63,711 bases of DNA. Source: SAR202 cluster bacterium Casp-Chloro-G4 (lineage in GTDB: Bacteria > Chloroflexota > Dehalococcoidia > Lucifugimonadales > JADFKI01). Both the position numbers and the translations under genes were made by a program. How positions within the stretch are numbered: the stretch's first letter is position 1; each line of letters opens with the position of its first letter. The stretch spans positions 1 through 63,711 of the forward strand of contig MUCK01000026.1 of assembly GCA_002816705.1 (NCBI GenBank), written 5' to 3'. Positions 26,078-36,327 of the stretch are shown here, in pieces. The notes beneath the pieces are model-generated. The model did not search any database and was not told the DNA's origin. It was given only the letters and a program-made list of their open reading frames with translations.

Positions 26078-26950
26078 CTAAGGTATGGGCGCTTCAATCT
26101 CCACAGGCTCGTTGAAGGCTGATAAATTGGTGATCATGCTGATGGTGGCGTTGCCCTCGCTGCCGCCTAGCGGAATAGGCAGGCCGGGGATAATCTCCGC
26201 TATTGCTCCAGGGTCCAGGGGTATCGCGCCTGTAATTCTCACCTGCCTTATTAGAGAGTCATCCAGCCCTATGTAGATGTTCGTCTCCAGGTCCAATGCG
26301 GGGCCGTCAACACCTGCTGCCTCAGTAGATATGCCCAGAAGGTGTAGCGCCTCTGTGCCGTCCTCCAGCGTCTCCTCACCCACCACTGCTAGGGCCATTG
26401 ACGTCACGGCGCCCGCCAGCCCGGTGAACTGTGTTGGGCTGATGTCGCCAATGGCGTTGCCGTCGGTCTTCTCCCACAGACCCGTCTGCGGGTCTGTGAC
26501 GTAAGACTCCTGACCGATGTTGATCATCTCCATCTCCAGCGCGATGAACCCCAAGGAGAGAGCCATCTTCCCCTTCATGCGGTCAGGGGCCTGGTAGTCC
26601 CCCTCGAACCTGAACGGGAACGTCGCCGTTAGTCCTTCCGACTCCATGCCTATTTCCGCCTCCAAGCTAAAGTGAACGGAATCCAGACCATCCAAGGCGT
26701 CCAACGCGGCACCTAGAAGGTCCTCGGCCTTGGCACTGGCTTCGCCGGTGAGCGGCTTCAACGCGACCAGTGACTCTGGCGTAGGAGTGGCCGTGGGCGA
26801 AGGCGTAGCCGTCGGAAGGGGCGTTGCCGTGGGCGGTGGTGTCGCCGTGGCAGTTGGTGTAGCCGTACCCGCGAGAAGTTGAATAGCCGTGTTGCAGCCG
26901 AGCGAAGCTGTCACCAATACGACCATGATCAGGAGCGCGAAATATTTCAT
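26078..26950 (-). CDS. Secreted lipoprotein, LppX/LprAFG-like
   Basis: A 290-residue exported protein. A hydrophobic signal (ALLIMVVLVTASLGC, Cys at 19) is a likely lipobox, though its -3/-2 residues are not the usual Leu-Ala pair. A Thr/Pro-rich linker (residues about 29-57, TATPTATATPPP-type) leads to the mature domain. From about 80 on, 'LDGLDSVHFSLEAEIGMESE', 'FRFEGDYQAPDRMKGKMALSLG' and 'SYVTDPQTGLWEK' resemble the LolA-like lipid-binding fold of LppX/LprG-type proteins. A ribosome site AGGAG sits about 12 bases upstream. It is convergent with citrate synthase. A role in lipid transfer or envelope sensing is a family inference; I am not sure of the exact family. Confidence 0.7.
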   Translation of the reverse strand: MKYFALLIMVVLVTASLGCNTAIQLLAGTATPTATATPPPTATPLPTATPSPTATPTPESLVALKPLTGEASAKAEDLLGAALDALDGLDSVHFSLEAEIGMESEGLTATFPFRFEGDYQAPDRMKGKMALSLGFIALEMEMINIGQESYVTDPQTGLWEKTDGNAIGDISPTQFTGLAGAVTSMALAVVGEETLEDGTEALHLLGISTEAAGVDGPALDLETNIYIGLDDSLIRQVRITGAIPLDPGAIAEIIPGLPIPLGGSEGNATISMITNLSAFNEPVEIEAPIP

Positions 26951-27242
26951 GTGCTTATGTTACTCCTTTCATCTTTCGCAGCGGTAGCGGCGGGGGCAAG
27001 GACCCTGAATGGAACAAGGGGCGGCAGTATACGCTGAAATGGAGGCGGCTGTCGTGGCACAAGATCGCGGCCATATTTTTTGAGATTGCGCACCACTGGT
27101 CACCCTACCATCGGGGAGGGTATAGCTGGAGGAATCGGGCTACCTCGGCGATTGACAACATCAGTCGACACACATATAGTCTGGGACATTCCGATTCCAG
27201 CCTCGGAATTGAGGTTGGATAATTTAAGTTGGAGAGCAAACA

Positions 27243-27638
27243 ATGAGCACTTCCGTTGGAGGCAAGCAGGTTAAAGTGGTACACGGCACACAAGCCGCCA
27301 GCACCACTGCTCAGACAAGGGGCATGGAACGTCAGCCAGGCATAGATGGGAATACAGCAGGCGCTAGCAAGATATGGCTAGGCAACGTGATCTGCGCTCC
27401 CAACACAATGGGCCCCCCTCATCACCACGGTGAGGCTGAGACTGCAGCGTATGTGGTGAAGGGCCGAATCCGAGTGTACTTCGGTGAGGACTTTAAAGAG
27501 TATGAGGAAGCGGGGCCTGGGGACTTCATCTTCGTGCCTGCACACATACCCCACATTGAGGGCAATCCTTACGATGAGCCGGCAGAGGCAGTCCTATCGC
27601 GTGGTCCAGATAATATCGTTATCAATTTGGGGGAATGA
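27243..27638 (+). CDS. Cupin-domain protein
   Basis: A 131-residue single-domain cupin. The metal-binding motif 1 appears as HHHGEAETAAYVVKG (about residues 60-74) and motif 2 as PAHIPHIEGNP (about 98-108), with 'GRIRVYFGEDFKEYEEAGPGDFIFVP' between, the normal spacing. Glu and His ligands are in place, so a metal is likely bound. ATG follows GGAGA. Cupins include dioxygenases, isomerases and sugar-binding proteins, so the reaction is undefined. It stands alone: upstream is a 290-base gap without a gene and downstream a convergent small exported protein. Confidence 0.85.
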   Translation: MSTSVGGKQVKVVHGTQAASTTAQTRGMERQPGIDGNTAGASKIWLGNVICAPNTMGPPHHHGEAETAAYVVKGRIRVYFGEDFKEYEEAGPGDFIFVPAHIPHIEGNPYDEPAEAVLSRGPDNIVINLGE

Positions 27639-27804
27639 AGGCTTTAGTATTCGGGTGACTCACTGACCGCTCATTTAGACACTTTTGCCTTCCCAGACCT
27701 TGAACCAGGATTGGCCGGGTGGCTTTCAGCTGAACAATTTCTCGCTGCTGACCGTAACTGCTTTAACTTCGTCGACCTTCTTTGGTCGAATTTGAAGCTT
27801 TAGG

Positions 27805-28098
27805 CTAACGACTCCACGTGTCCTGGGAAGCAGCCCTCAGTTCTTCCTGGATAGATGCGATAAACTGATCCGTGGCTCCCAAGGGGCCTGGCAGTAGCCG
27901 AATCGCCGGGTCGGCCTGGAGTAGAATAGGCGCGGAATTGTAAACGATAGGCGTCCTGTGTCGGACTGAAGCGTCCACGTCGCTCTCCAGCACCAGGAGG
28001 AACGGGGACAGCATTACCACCAGGGAACCGACGAGCGTCCGTCGGACAACGGATGGCCTTACTCGGTGTGACCTGGCTGCTCTATTCATTCCTATCAT
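27805..28098 (-). CDS. Small exported protein of unknown function
   Basis: A 97-residue protein with a basic N-terminus (MNRAARSHRVRPSVVRR) followed by one hydrophobic segment (TLVGSLVVMLSPFLLVL), which could be a signal peptide or membrane anchor. About 60 residues of hydrophilic tail follow, with no cysteines. AGGTGAG lies a few bases upstream of ATG 28098. I do not recognise a family. It is divergent from the ribosomal superoperon, whose promoter lies on the other strand about 150 bases away. Confidence 0.45.
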   Translation of the reverse strand: MIGMNRAARSHRVRPSVVRRTLVGSLVVMLSPFLLVLESDVDASVRHRTPIVYNSAPILLQADPAIRLLPGPLGATDQFIASIQEELRAASQDTWSR

Positions 28099-28251
28099 AA
28101 CTCACCTTTGTGGGAAGTAATGTCTAATTTCATTGTGACTTGCCAAAGGGAATAGAACGGTGGAACGTTAGTGAATATTAAGTGAAAATTCGCCCGGTAT
28201 CGTATATTTAACGGAAACGGGGAGAATGTGGTGGCGGTGTGACAATAAATG

Positions 28252-28280
28252 TTGACTTTGCTTGGCGCAATTTGTAAAAT
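28252..28280 (+). promoter_or_regulatory. Promoter of the ribosomal protein superoperon
   Basis: TTGACT (28252-28257) and TAAAAT (28275-28280) are separated by exactly 17 bp, a near-consensus sigma70 promoter. The predicted start is about 28287 and rpsL begins at 28352, giving a leader of roughly 65 bases. Nothing else in the 250-base gap competes as a promoter. Confidence 0.75.
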
Positions 28281-28351
28281 TTCTGTTTGTCGCCACCACG
28301 TTGTGGAGCGCTGATTTAATTCCGTAAATTAATGAGTATTGAGGTAGATGT

Positions 28352-28762
28352 ATGCCTACCGTTAACCAGTTGGTAAGGAAGGGTCGACAGCCCAAGCGAA
28401 AGAAGGACAAGGGGCCCGCGCTGAGGTACTCCTTCAACTCGCTGAAGAATCGTGGAAAGCGCGATTCCGGCTCGCCCCACAAACGCGGCGTGTGTGTTCA
28501 GGTTAGGACGCAGACGCCTAAGAAGCCGAACTCCGCCTTGAGAAAGGTTGCCAGAGTGCGCCTTACTAACGGTATGGAAGTAACGGCATACATTCCAGGC
28601 GAAGGCCACAACCTGCAGGAGCACTCGGTTGTGCTCATTAGGGGTGGTCGCGTCAAGGACCTGCCAGGAGTGCGTTACCACATAGTTCGTGGGGCGCTGG
28701 ACACCTCTGGCGTGGACGCCCGTAAGCGCGGACGTAGCAAGTACGGATCCAAAAAAGACTAG
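28352..28762 (+). CDS. rpsL: 30S ribosomal protein S12
   Basis: A 136-residue S12, a decoding-centre protein of the small subunit. The conserved [29 protein letters not shown] and [13 protein letters not shown] stretches are intact, including the lysines that become mutated in streptomycin resistance. It is the long S12 form with about 15 extra residues near position 25-45 ([18 protein letters not shown]), as also known in some Firmicutes. It opens the str part of the superoperon. Confidence 0.98.
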   Translation: MPTVNQLVRKGRQPKRKKDKGPALRYSFNSLKNRGKRDSGSPHKRGVCVQVRTQTPKKPNSALRKVARVRLTNGMEVTAYIPGEGHNLQEHSVVLIRGGRVKDLPGVRYHIVRGALDTSGVDARKRGRSKYGSKKD

Positions 28763-28785
28763 TTCTTTAAAAAAGGTAGAAAAAT

Positions 28786-29256
28786 ATGGCCCGCAGAAGA
28801 AGAGCTGAAAAAAGAATTCCGCCGTCTGATATCAAGTACGGTAGCGTTGATCTGAGTCAATTCATCAATCGGTTAATGATGCACGGAAAAAAGACGGTGG
28901 CGCAGAAGATCGTCTACGGGGCGCTGGCAAGGGTTGAAAAAGAGGCTAACCGGCCAGGTCTAGAGGTCTTCGAGCAGGCCATTCGAAACACCACGCCAAT
29001 GCTGGAAGTAAAGTCCAGGCGTGTCGGCGGTGCGACGTACCAGGTTCCGACCGAGGTTCGTCCCGAGCGCAGGCTGGCACTGGCCATGCGATGGATCATA
29101 GCTTCCGCAAGAAATCGCGGTAACAGGCCGACGCATATCAGCCTGGCTAACGAGCTATTGGAAGCGGCAAGAAATCAAGGGGCGGCGGTAAGGCGCAGGG
29201 AAGAACTGCACCGTATGGCCGACGCCAACCGGGCTTTCGCCCACTACCGTTGGTAA
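28786..29256 (+). CDS. rpsG: 30S ribosomal protein S7
   Basis: A 156-residue S7, the primary binder of the 3' domain of 16S rRNA. It has normal length and the conserved VGGATYQVPTEVRPERR, LALRW-like (LAMRWIIASAR) and C-terminal 'ADANRAFAHYRW' stretches. It lies 24 bases after rpsL and before fusA, the usual order of the str operon. S7 often autoregulates this operon in other bacteria; no binding site was identified here. Confidence 0.98.
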   Translation: MARRRRAEKRIPPSDIKYGSVDLSQFINRLMMHGKKTVAQKIVYGALARVEKEANRPGLEVFEQAIRNTTPMLEVKSRRVGGATYQVPTEVRPERRLALAMRWIIASARNRGNRPTHISLANELLEAARNQGAAVRRREELHRMADANRAFAHYRW

Positions 29257-29335
29257 CAGGAATAGAAGTGTTGATACAAGACGCGTACACATTTGAGGAT
29301 GACGCCCCATCTCTCAAGAAAAGAGATGGTAAATA

Positions 29336-31393
29336 ATGGCACCGATCATTGACGCAACTCGAATACGAAACATCGGGTTCATTGCTCACATCGACGCTGG
29401 CAAGACGACGGTGACGGAGCGTGTTCTGTACTTTACCGGCCGCATTCATAAAATTGGCGGGGTAGATGAGGGCACGACGGCGATGGACTGGATGGCGCAG
29501 GAGAAGGAGCGGGGTATCACCATTACCTCCGCTGCGACCACTGCGGAGTGGAAAGACTACAACATAAACATCATCGACACCCCAGGCCACGTGGACTTTA
29601 CGGCTGAGGTAGAGCGGAGTCTCCGCGTGTTGGATGGCGGTGTGGTTGTGTTTGACGCCGTTGCCGGGGTGCAGCCACAGTCAGAGACGGTCTGGCGGCA
29701 GGCGGACAAGTACAATGTTCCGCGAATTTGCTTTATCAACAAGATGGACCGCGTAGGAGCAGACTTCCACCGGGCCATCGGCACTATCGTTCATAGGCTG
29801 GGCGCAAACCCTGTAGCAATCCAGATTCCCATGGGGGCAGAGGATGGCTATAGGGGCGCAATCGACCTCGTTGATGAAAAGTCTTGGGTTTGGACGGAAG
29901 AGGGTGGAGAGACCCCTACCGAAGGCCCTGTTCCTGAAGAGTTCATGGAAGAGTTCCGAAATTACCGAGCAGTCATGATTGAAAAGGTTTCAGAAACCGA
30001 CGACGATCTGATGCTCAAGTTCTTGGAAGAGGAAGAGATCAGCAACGCCGAGATCAAGGCAGCCCTGCGAAGAGCCACCATCGCCAACAAGCTCGTGCCT
30101 GTTGTTTGTGGCACGGCCCTTAAGACCAAGGGCGTGCAGCCCCTCATCGACGCTGTATGCGATTACCTTCCCTCCCCATTAGAAGTGGCCCCTTTGATTG
30201 GCAAAGAACCCAAGACAGGGGCAGAGATTGTCCGCCCCCCTGGAATTAATGAGCCGTTCTCCGCTCTGGCGTTCAAGACGGTTTCAGACCCCTATATAGG
30301 TAGGTTGGTGTATTTCAGGGTGTATTCCGGTCAAGCGGAAACAGGCGCTACGTTGTTCAACTCTACGAACGGTCGTCGTGAACGGTTGGGTCGTATTGTG
30401 AAGATGCACGCGCAGCGTAGGGAAGATGTTGAGGTTGTATATTCCGGGGAGATTGCCGCGGCCGTGGGCCTGAAGGACACGTCCACCGGTGACACGGTAT
30501 GCAGTCAAGACTCTCCAATAATTCTTGAGACTATTACATTCCCTGAACCCGTGGTTTCTGTGGCCATTGAGCCGAAATCCAGGGCCGACCAGGACAAGCT
30601 GACGGAGGCTCTTATAAAGCTCTCCGATGAGGACCCTACGTTTAAGGTCAAATACGACGACGAGACTGGGCAGACGGTCATGTCCGGCATGGGCGAGCTC
30701 CACCTCGAGATTCTCGTGGATAGAATGAAGCGGGAGTTCAATGTCGAGGGCAGCGTTGGCATGCCTCGAGTGGCATACCGAGAGGCCATTTCGATTCCTG
30801 CCAGGGGCGAAGGTCGTTTCGTTAGGCAGACCGGCGGTCACGGTCAATATGGCCATGTGGTCGTTCAGATCGAGCCTGGAGAAACAGGTTCAGGCGTAAA
30901 GATCGAGGACAAGATCAGCGGTGGCGCGATACCAAGGGAGTTCATCCCGTCGGCTCAAAAAGGTGTCAGCGAGGCGTTGAGCACAGGGCCGCTATCCGGA
31001 TTCCCTGTGATTGACGTGAAGGTAACCCTGGTTGATGGGAGCTTCCATGATGTGGACTCCTCACAGGTAGCCTTCCAAATAGCGGGATCAATGGCCTGCA
31101 AGGATGCGATCAACAGGGCCCAACCCAAGTTGTTGGAGCCTGTGATGAGTCTTGAGGTCGTTACGCCGGGAGAATTCTTAGGGGAAGTTCTTGGCGATTT
31201 GGGTCGCCGCCGTGCTAACATTAGGAACATCGAAGGCGAGAGCGACATACAGGTAGTCCGGGCTTCTCTACCACTGGGCGAGAGCTTCGGATACGCCAAC
31301 TCGTTGAGGTCGCTTACCCAGGGGAGAGCTAGCTACTCCATGGAGTTCGATAGCTACCAGGAAGCCCCCAAGTCTTTGGTGGCCATCACATAA
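29336..31393 (+). CDS. fusA: Translation elongation factor G
   Basis: A 685-residue EF-G, the GTPase that moves tRNA and mRNA through the ribosome. G motifs: AHIDAGKTT (G1), [10 protein letters not shown] (G2), DTPGHVDFT (G3) and NKMDRVGAD (G4). Domain IV and V sequences such as '[19 protein letters not shown]' are typical of canonical bacterial EF-G. The 63 bases between this stop and rpsJ hold no tuf, where an EF-Tu gene is often found. Confidence 0.98.
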   Translation: MAPIIDATRIRNIGFIAHIDAGKTTVTERVLYFTGRIHKIGGVDEGTTAMDWMAQEKERGITITSAATTAEWKDYNINIIDTPGHVDFTAEVERSLRVLDGGVVVFDAVAGVQPQSETVWRQADKYNVPRICFINKMDRVGADFHRAIGTIVHRLGANPVAIQIPMGAEDGYRGAIDLVDEKSWVWTEEGGETPTEGPVPEEFMEEFRNYRAVMIEKVSETDDDLMLKFLEEEEISNAEIKAALRRATIANKLVPVVCGTALKTKGVQPLIDAVCDYLPSPLEVAPLIGKEPKTGAEIVRPPGINEPFSALAFKTVSDPYIGRLVYFRVYSGQAETGATLFNSTNGRRERLGRIVKMHAQRREDVEVVYSGEIAAAVGLKDTSTGDTVCSQDSPIILETITFPEPVVSVAIEPKSRADQDKLTEALIKLSDEDPTFKVKYDDETGQTVMSGMGELHLEILVDRMKREFNVEGSVGMPRVAYREAISIPARGEGRFVRQTGGHGQYGHVVVQIEPGETGSGVKIEDKISGGAIPREFIPSAQKGVSEALSTGPLSGFPVIDVKVTLVDGSFHDVDSSQVAFQIAGSMACKDAINRAQPKLLEPVMSLEVVTPGEFLGEVLGDLGRRRANIRNIEGESDIQVVRASLPLGESFGYANSLRSLTQGRASYSMEFDSYQEAPKSLVAIT

Positions 31394-31456
31394 GCGGTAT
31401 AAACTAGGTCGGCCTCCTGGTCCCATTAGTTGGGTCGGAGCCGTTAGAGAGAATAA

Positions 31457-31774
31457 ATGGTCACAGTTAACAATCAGAAAATTCGAATAATCCTGAAGGC
31501 ATTCGACCACAGGATCCTGGATCTTTCCGCCACTCAAATTGTGGAGGCTGCGGAACGTACTGGAGCGCGAGTATCGGGTCCGGTGCCGCTCCCTACGTCG
31601 ATCAAGCGCTTCTGCGTTATTCGTGGACCGCACATCGACAAGGACTCCCGCGAGCACTTCGAGCTTCGCACTCACAATCGACTAATCGACATACTGGAGC
31701 CGACGTCCAAGACCATCGATACGCTGACGCGTCTTAACGTGCCGGCCGGTGTGGACATCTCCATAAAGCTGTAG
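31457..31774 (+). CDS. rpsJ: 30S ribosomal protein S10
   Basis: A 105-residue S10, which also serves as NusE in transcription antitermination. '[17 protein letters not shown]', 'GPVPLPT' and '[17 protein letters not shown]' are the family marks. It opens the S10 part of the superoperon and follows fusA directly. Confidence 0.98.
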   Translation: MVTVNNQKIRIILKAFDHRILDLSATQIVEAAERTGARVSGPVPLPTSIKRFCVIRGPHIDKDSREHFELRTHNRLIDILEPTSKTIDTLTRLNVPAGVDISIKL

Positions 31775-31786
31775 TAGAGAAACTAA

Positions 31787-32419
31787 ATGACAATTCACGG
31801 ACTAATAGGCAAAAAAATAGGCACCACCCAGTTCTTCCGCGAAGACGGAAGGTCGGACTGTGTGACCGCTATTCAGGTAGGTCCCTGCACTGTTACGCAG
31901 ATTAAGAGGCAGGACACTGACGGCTATGAGAGTGTGCAACTGGGGTACGAGCCTGTTGGCAGTCTCACTAAGCCGGAGGCAGGACACCTTAAGGCGGCCG
32001 GTCAGCTTTTCCGACATTTGCGAGAGTTGAGTGTCGATGATATCTCTGATGTGGAGATAGGCCAATCTGTGGACGTCAGCCTTTTCGAGGCGGGCGACCG
32101 AGTGCAGGTTACCGGTAATATCAAGGGTAGAGGTTTCGCTGGTGGTGTTAAGCGACACAACTTCAAAGGCGGGCCTAAGACTCACGGTCAGTCGGATAGG
32201 CATCGCGCTCCGGGTTCCATTGGTGCGGGCACCACGCCTGGTCGCGTACTAAAGGGATTGCGCATGGCGGGTCACATGGGAAACGCCCAGGTGACACAGC
32301 GCGGCCTTGAGGTGATCCAGTCCGACACAGATAGGAACCTTCTGTTCATAAAAGGTTCCATCCCGGGGGCTCGCAACACCCTGGTCATCATTCGCAAGAT
32401 GGGTTACGGGAGAAGTTAA
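31787..32419 (+). CDS. rplC: 50S ribosomal protein L3
   Basis: A 210-residue L3 that binds near the 3' end of 23S rRNA and helps assembly. 'GLIGKKIGTTQFF', 'GGPKTHGQSDRHRAPGSIGAGTTPGRV' and the C-terminal 'NTLVIIRKMGYG' are conserved. It starts 12 bases after rpsJ's stop. Confidence 0.97.
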   Translation: MTIHGLIGKKIGTTQFFREDGRSDCVTAIQVGPCTVTQIKRQDTDGYESVQLGYEPVGSLTKPEAGHLKAAGQLFRHLRELSVDDISDVEIGQSVDVSLFEAGDRVQVTGNIKGRGFAGGVKRHNFKGGPKTHGQSDRHRAPGSIGAGTTPGRVLKGLRMAGHMGNAQVTQRGLEVIQSDTDRNLLFIKGSIPGARNTLVIIRKMGYGRS

Positions 32420-32424
32420 GAATC

Positions 32425-33126
32425 GTGAAATTGGAACTTAGAAATATCACTGGTGCTGTTGTAGGCAGCGTGGAGGTGCGGGACGACGTGTTCGGCGCGC
32501 CTATGAATGCTGCCCTTGTGCACCAGGTAATAGTTGGTCAATTGGCCAACCGCCGTCAGGGCACTGCCAAGGTTAAGACCCGGGCGGAGGTTTCCGGAGG
32601 CGGAGCCAAGCCAAGGCCACAGAAGGGTTCAGGACGGTCCCGCCAGGGCTCCATACGCTCTCCTCAGTGGAAGGGTGGCGGAGTCGCATTCGGCCCTTCT
32701 CCTCGCAGCTACAGGCAGCGCACCCCTAAGCGCATGAAGCGCGAATCCTTGAGGATTGCCCTCTCGGATAAGGTGAGGGGCAGGCAGCTAGTCGTGGTGG
32801 AGAAGCTTGAACTTGAAGAGATGAAGACCAGGGAGATGGCGAAGGTGCTCATTGGGCTAAATGCCACCTCTTCTGTTTTGTTGGTTGGGGACGGAGCCGA
32901 TCCGGAGATAATACGGACGGCCCGCAATATTCCTAGGGTAAAGACGTTGCCAGTGGATCTGCTTAACACGGTGGATCTGATAAATGCCCGCAGGGTTGTT
33001 ATGACCTTGGAAGCCGTGTACAAGGCTGAGCAGCTTTGGGGTGGGGACTTCGTTCGTAAGAGGGTCGCCGCCGTAGAAGTGGGTTTGGACGCTGAGCCCG
33101 GTGAAGATGAGTCTGGGGACAACTAA
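32425..33126 (+). CDS. rplD: 50S ribosomal protein L4
   Basis: A 233-residue L4 with a GTG start. It lines the peptide exit tunnel. The conserved extended loop 'GGGAKPRPQKGSGRSRQGSIRSP' (around 55-77) and 'GPSPRSYRQRTPKRMKRESLR' are present. The C-terminal acidic tail (DAEPGEDESGDN) is longer than usual. Its last base overlaps rplW's ATG (TAATG). Confidence 0.97.
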   Translation: MKLELRNITGAVVGSVEVRDDVFGAPMNAALVHQVIVGQLANRRQGTAKVKTRAEVSGGGAKPRPQKGSGRSRQGSIRSPQWKGGGVAFGPSPRSYRQRTPKRMKRESLRIALSDKVRGRQLVVVEKLELEEMKTREMAKVLIGLNATSSVLLVGDGADPEIIRTARNIPRVKTLPVDLLNTVDLINARRVVMTLEAVYKAEQLWGGDFVRKRVAAVEVGLDAEPGEDESGDN

Positions 33127-33416
33127 TGGATATACAAACTTTTGATTTGTTAAGAAAGCCGATAGTTACCGAGAAGAGCACACTGATGCAGGAGCAGGGG
33201 CGTTATGCCTTTGAGGTCTCCACTGAAGCGACCAAGCATCAGGTCAAGTGGGCCGTTGAAGAGGCCTTCGGTGTCCGGGTGATTAAGGTGAACACGATGA
33301 ACATGCGTGGCAAGCGTAAACGTTACGGGCCTCGCTACACAGGCATGAAGTCCTGGAAGAAGGCTATCGTGACCCTTGCCCCCGGTGATTCAATAACTAT
33401 TTTCGAGGGCGTCTAA
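33126..33416 (+). CDS. rplW: 50S ribosomal protein L23
   Basis: A 96-residue L23 at the tunnel exit, docking site for trigger factor and SRP. '[24 protein letters not shown]' and '[29 protein letters not shown]' are typical. The ATG overlaps the last base of rplD. Confidence 0.97.
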   Translation: MDIQTFDLLRKPIVTEKSTLMQEQGRYAFEVSTEATKHQVKWAVEEAFGVRVIKVNTMNMRGKRKRYGPRYTGMKSWKKAIVTLAPGDSITIFEGV

Positions 33417-33417
33417 G

Positions 33418-34251
33418 ATGCCGTTAAAAGCACGTAAGCCTATAACTCCTGGGCAACGGGGAGCTGTACTCCCTACCTCCGAGGAGATAACTACCAGGAT
33501 ACCTAAGAAGTCCCTGCTTATGCCCATGCGGAAGAGGGCTGGCCGCAACTCCAGAGGTAAGATTACCGTTCGCCATCGCGGTGGTGGACACAAGCGACGT
33601 TATCGAGTTATAGATTTCAAGCGCGACAAAATCGGCATACCGGGTGAGATTACTACCATAGAGTATGATCCTAATCGGTCGGCGCGCATAGCTCTGGTAA
33701 AGTACCCAGATGGCGATTGGCGTTACATCCTCGCTCCTGATGGGGTTGAGGTTGGCCACAAGATTGAGTCCGGCGACCAGGTAGATCTTCGGCCGGGCAA
33801 CACTATGCCTTTGCGGGGCATTCGCGATGGTACACAGGTACATAATATTGAAATGCAGGTCGGCAGAGGTGGACAGCTAGTCCGCAGCGCCGGCGGGTCC
33901 GCGCAGCTTCTGGCCAAGGATGGCAAGTACGCCCTACTTAGATTGCCCTCGGGGGAAATGCGCAATATACTTTCTGAGTGTTCGGCGACGATAGGCCAGG
34001 TTAGCAATCTTGAGCACAAGAATATCAAGCTTGGTAAGGCTGGTAGAAAGCGGAACATGGGTTGGCGTCCTCAGGTCAGAGGGTCTGTCATGTCGCCAAG
34101 GGACCATCCGCACGGCGGTGGTGAGGGCAAGTCTCCTATTGGAATGCCTGGTCCTAAGACGCCTTGGGGTAAGCCCGCATTGGGTTACAGGACCCGCAAG
34201 AAGAAGAAGCCTTCGAGCAAGTTCATAGTGCGACGCCGAGGGCGACGCTAG
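33418..34251 (+). CDS. rplB: 50S ribosomal protein L2
   Basis: A 277-residue L2, essential for subunit association and peptidyl transfer. '[24 protein letters not shown]', '[30 protein letters not shown]' and '[27 protein letters not shown]' (with the conserved His) are intact. It begins 1 base after rplW's stop codon. A 66-base gap follows before rpsS. Confidence 0.98.
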   Translation: MPLKARKPITPGQRGAVLPTSEEITTRIPKKSLLMPMRKRAGRNSRGKITVRHRGGGHKRRYRVIDFKRDKIGIPGEITTIEYDPNRSARIALVKYPDGDWRYILAPDGVEVGHKIESGDQVDLRPGNTMPLRGIRDGTQVHNIEMQVGRGGQLVRSAGGSAQLLAKDGKYALLRLPSGEMRNILSECSATIGQVSNLEHKNIKLGKAGRKRNMGWRPQVRGSVMSPRDHPHGGGEGKSPIGMPGPKTPWGKPALGYRTRKKKKPSSKFIVRRRGRR

Positions 34252-34317
34252 GATTTTATCCGATATATTTAAGGCTGGCATCGGTTCTTCATTGGGCCGA
34301 TGCAGTAAAGGAAGTTT

Positions 34318-34602
34318 ATGTCCAGGTCGATCAAAAAGGGACCATACGTCCATCACAAGTTGGCCAAGAAGGTAGAAGCCGGCCAGCGCAGTGCTACCAA
34401 GACGGTAATCAGGACATGGTCTAGGGCGTCAACCATAATGCCGGAAATGCTGGGTCTGACCATTGCGATCCACGATGGCAGGCGGCACGTGCCACTGTTT
34501 ATCACGGAGAACATGGTTGGCCATAAACTGGGGGAGTTCGCTCCTACCAGGACGTTCCGGGGTCACATATCCCGGTCTGAGCGAACGACTCGACCTCGAT
34601 AG
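34318..34602 (+). CDS. rpsS: 30S ribosomal protein S19
   Basis: A 94-residue S19 of normal size, located in the head of the small subunit near the A-site tRNA. '[14 protein letters not shown]', '[27 protein letters not shown]' and '[14 protein letters not shown]' are the family signature. Confidence 0.98.
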   Translation: MSRSIKKGPYVHHKLAKKVEAGQRSATKTVIRTWSRASTIMPEMLGLTIAIHDGRRHVPLFITENMVGHKLGEFAPTRTFRGHISRSERTTRPR

Positions 34603-34631
34603 TCTTTTAACTACGACGTGGTGAGAATAAA

Positions 34632-34970
34632 ATGTCTGTAAAAGCAGTTAGCACCAACACGGGTCTTTCCGTGAAAAAGGTGAAACCAATAATAGACCTT
34701 GTGCGGGGCATGCCTGTGAACGAGGCGCTTCGGGCGTTGAAGTTCATGACATCGCCTGCCGCCGCTAGGGTTGCTAAGGTTGTTCAGTCTGCCGCAGCTA
34801 ATGCCGAGAATGAACTTGTTGGCCGCGGCCCAGATCTACGAATTATAGAGATATTCGCCAATGAGGGCCCTCGGGTGAAACGCTTTCGTGCCAGGGCCAG
34901 GGGCCGAGTCGCCCAGATCATACGGCGAAGCAGCCACATAACAGTAGTAGTCGATGAGGGGGGCGCCTAG
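34632..34970 (+). CDS. rplV: 50S ribosomal protein L22
   Basis: A 112-residue L22 whose loop lines the exit tunnel. '[24 protein letters not shown]' and '[25 protein letters not shown]' are conserved. The extended loop region is typical. rpsC starts just after its stop, and its frame is open across it. Confidence 0.97.
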   Translation: MSVKAVSTNTGLSVKKVKPIIDLVRGMPVNEALRALKFMTSPAAARVAKVVQSAAANAENELVGRGPDLRIIEIFANEGPRVKRFRARARGRVAQIIRRSSHITVVVDEGGA

Positions 34971-34971
34971 A

Positions 34972-35712
34972 TTGGGTCAGAAAACACATCCCATAGGATT
35001 TCGACTGGGAATCGTCAAGGACTGGGATTCTCGTTGGTTCGCCTCCAAAGGCAAGGACTATCGGAACCTCGTCACAGAGGACATGGGAGTCAGGAAATTG
35101 ATTCTCACGCGCTATCCGGAAGCTGGTATCTCCAAGATTGAGATCGAACGTGGTAGCAGCGAAGTTGTTATTAATATCCATACCGCCAGGCCAGGCATCG
35201 TCATAGGACGTGGCGGGCAACGTGTGGAGGAATTGCGCAAAGACCTTGAGGTACTTACTGAGCGGCGTGCTCGGTTGAATGTCCAGGAAATACGTCAGCC
35301 GGAATTGGACGCCTTCCTTGTGGCCCACAGCGTGGCTGAGCAGTTGGAAAGGCGAATCGCTTTCCGAAGGGCCATACGGCAGTCGGTCACCAGGACCATG
35401 CAGGCCGGGGCACTCGGTGTAAAGATTCTCATTAGCGGCAGACTGGGTGGGGCCGACATAGCCCGTCGAGAAAAGGCTATGGAGGGCAGGGTTCCATTGC
35501 ACACCCTGCGAGCAAACATTGATTATTCTCTCGCCGAGGCGGGGACAGAGTTTGGCCGTATCGGCGTTAAGGTTTGGATATACAAGGGTGATATTCTCCC
35601 CGTCCGACAGGTTGAGGAAGACTCACTTGAGGACATGGCACCCATAGAAGTAAGGGTAACAGCAAGCGAAGAGGCGACAGCAAATGCTCCAACCGAAGAG
35701 GGTCAAATATAG
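34972..35712 (+). CDS. rpsC: 30S ribosomal protein S3
   Basis: A 246-residue S3 at the mRNA entry site. I use the TTG at 34972 because the protein then begins [14 protein letters not shown], the family N-terminus, one base after rplV's stop codon. The frame is open further up to an ATG at 34954, which would overlap rplV. The KH domain motif '[16 protein letters not shown]' is intact, and the C-terminus carries an acidic tail ([14 protein letters not shown] ... [11 protein letters not shown]). Its last 29 bases overlap rplP. Confidence 0.96.
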   Translation: MGQKTHPIGFRLGIVKDWDSRWFASKGKDYRNLVTEDMGVRKLILTRYPEAGISKIEIERGSSEVVINIHTARPGIVIGRGGQRVEELRKDLEVLTERRARLNVQEIRQPELDAFLVAHSVAEQLERRIAFRRAIRQSVTRTMQAGALGVKILISGRLGGADIARREKAMEGRVPLHTLRANIDYSLAEAGTEFGRIGVKVWIYKGDILPVRQVEEDSLEDMAPIEVRVTASEEATANAPTEEGQI

Positions 35713-36091
35713 GAATCACCACAGGGGCCGCCGGAAGGGCATGGCAGTCGCCGGCAGCACTATGAATTTTGGTGAGTTTGGTATTAAAGCGACGGAGACG
35801 GCTTGGGTAACGTCCCGACAGATTGAAGCAGCACGTCGTGCTATGACCAGGTATGCCCGTCGTGGCGGGAAGATCTGGATCAGGATATTCCCGGATAAGA
35901 CGGTTACGTCCCGGGCTGCTGAAACCCGTATGGGCAGCGGTAAGGGAGCTGTGGACCACTGGGTTGCAGTGGTCAAGCCGGGCAGGGTGATGTTTGAGAT
36001 TGCCGGTGTTCCACAGGAGATGGCCATGGAGGCTCTTCGGCTGGCCACGTCAAAACTGCCCATGGGCACCAGGATAGTAACCAGGCACTAA
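35684..36091 (+). CDS. rplP: 50S ribosomal protein L16
   Basis: A 135-residue L16 near the A-site and peptidyl transferase centre. '[24 protein letters not shown]', '[23 protein letters not shown]' and '[21 protein letters not shown]' are typical. The ATG lies inside the end of rpsC, so the two genes overlap by 29 bases in different frames. Confidence 0.97.
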   Translation: MLQPKRVKYRNHHRGRRKGMAVAGSTMNFGEFGIKATETAWVTSRQIEAARRAMTRYARRGGKIWIRIFPDKTVTSRAAETRMGSGKGAVDHWVAVVKPGRVMFEIAGVPQEMAMEALRLATSKLPMGTRIVTRH

Positions 36092-36123
36092 GATTTTAAG
36101 AACTTTCATGGGATTCGATAGAT

Positions 36124-36327
36124 ATGGAAATAGATGACCTTCGCGGTATGACAGACGACGAGCTCCGAACGGAGGTCTATGAGACCCACCGGGAGATGAT
36201 GAACCTGAGATTCCGTGCAGCGACGATGCAACTGGCGAATGTGAACGAGATTCCTAAAGCGAAGAAGCGTATCGCCCGGATAAACACCGTGCTGCGAGAA
36301 AGAGAACTGGCGAGCGAATTAGCATGA
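36124..36327 (+). CDS. rpmC: 50S ribosomal protein L29
   Basis: A 67-residue L29, two helices near the tunnel exit. 'DLRGMTDDELRTEVYETHREMMNLRFRAATMQL' and 'RIARINTVLRERE' are typical. The last bases (ATGA) overlap rpsQ's start. Confidence 0.95.
   Translation: MEIDDLRGMTDDELRTEVYETHREMMNLRFRAATMQLANVNEIPKAKKRIARINTVLRERELASELA

Noticed and set aside
27080-27274. Short plus-strand frame before the cupin gene
   Set aside because: It overlaps the cupin start in another frame and has no supporting signals.
27760-27800. Hairpin after the cupin gene as terminator
   Set aside because: The stem around GACC/GGTC has a bulge and no T-run on either strand.
28352-28762. S12 insertion as a novelty
   Set aside because: The same long S12 form is known from other Gram-positive-type bacteria.
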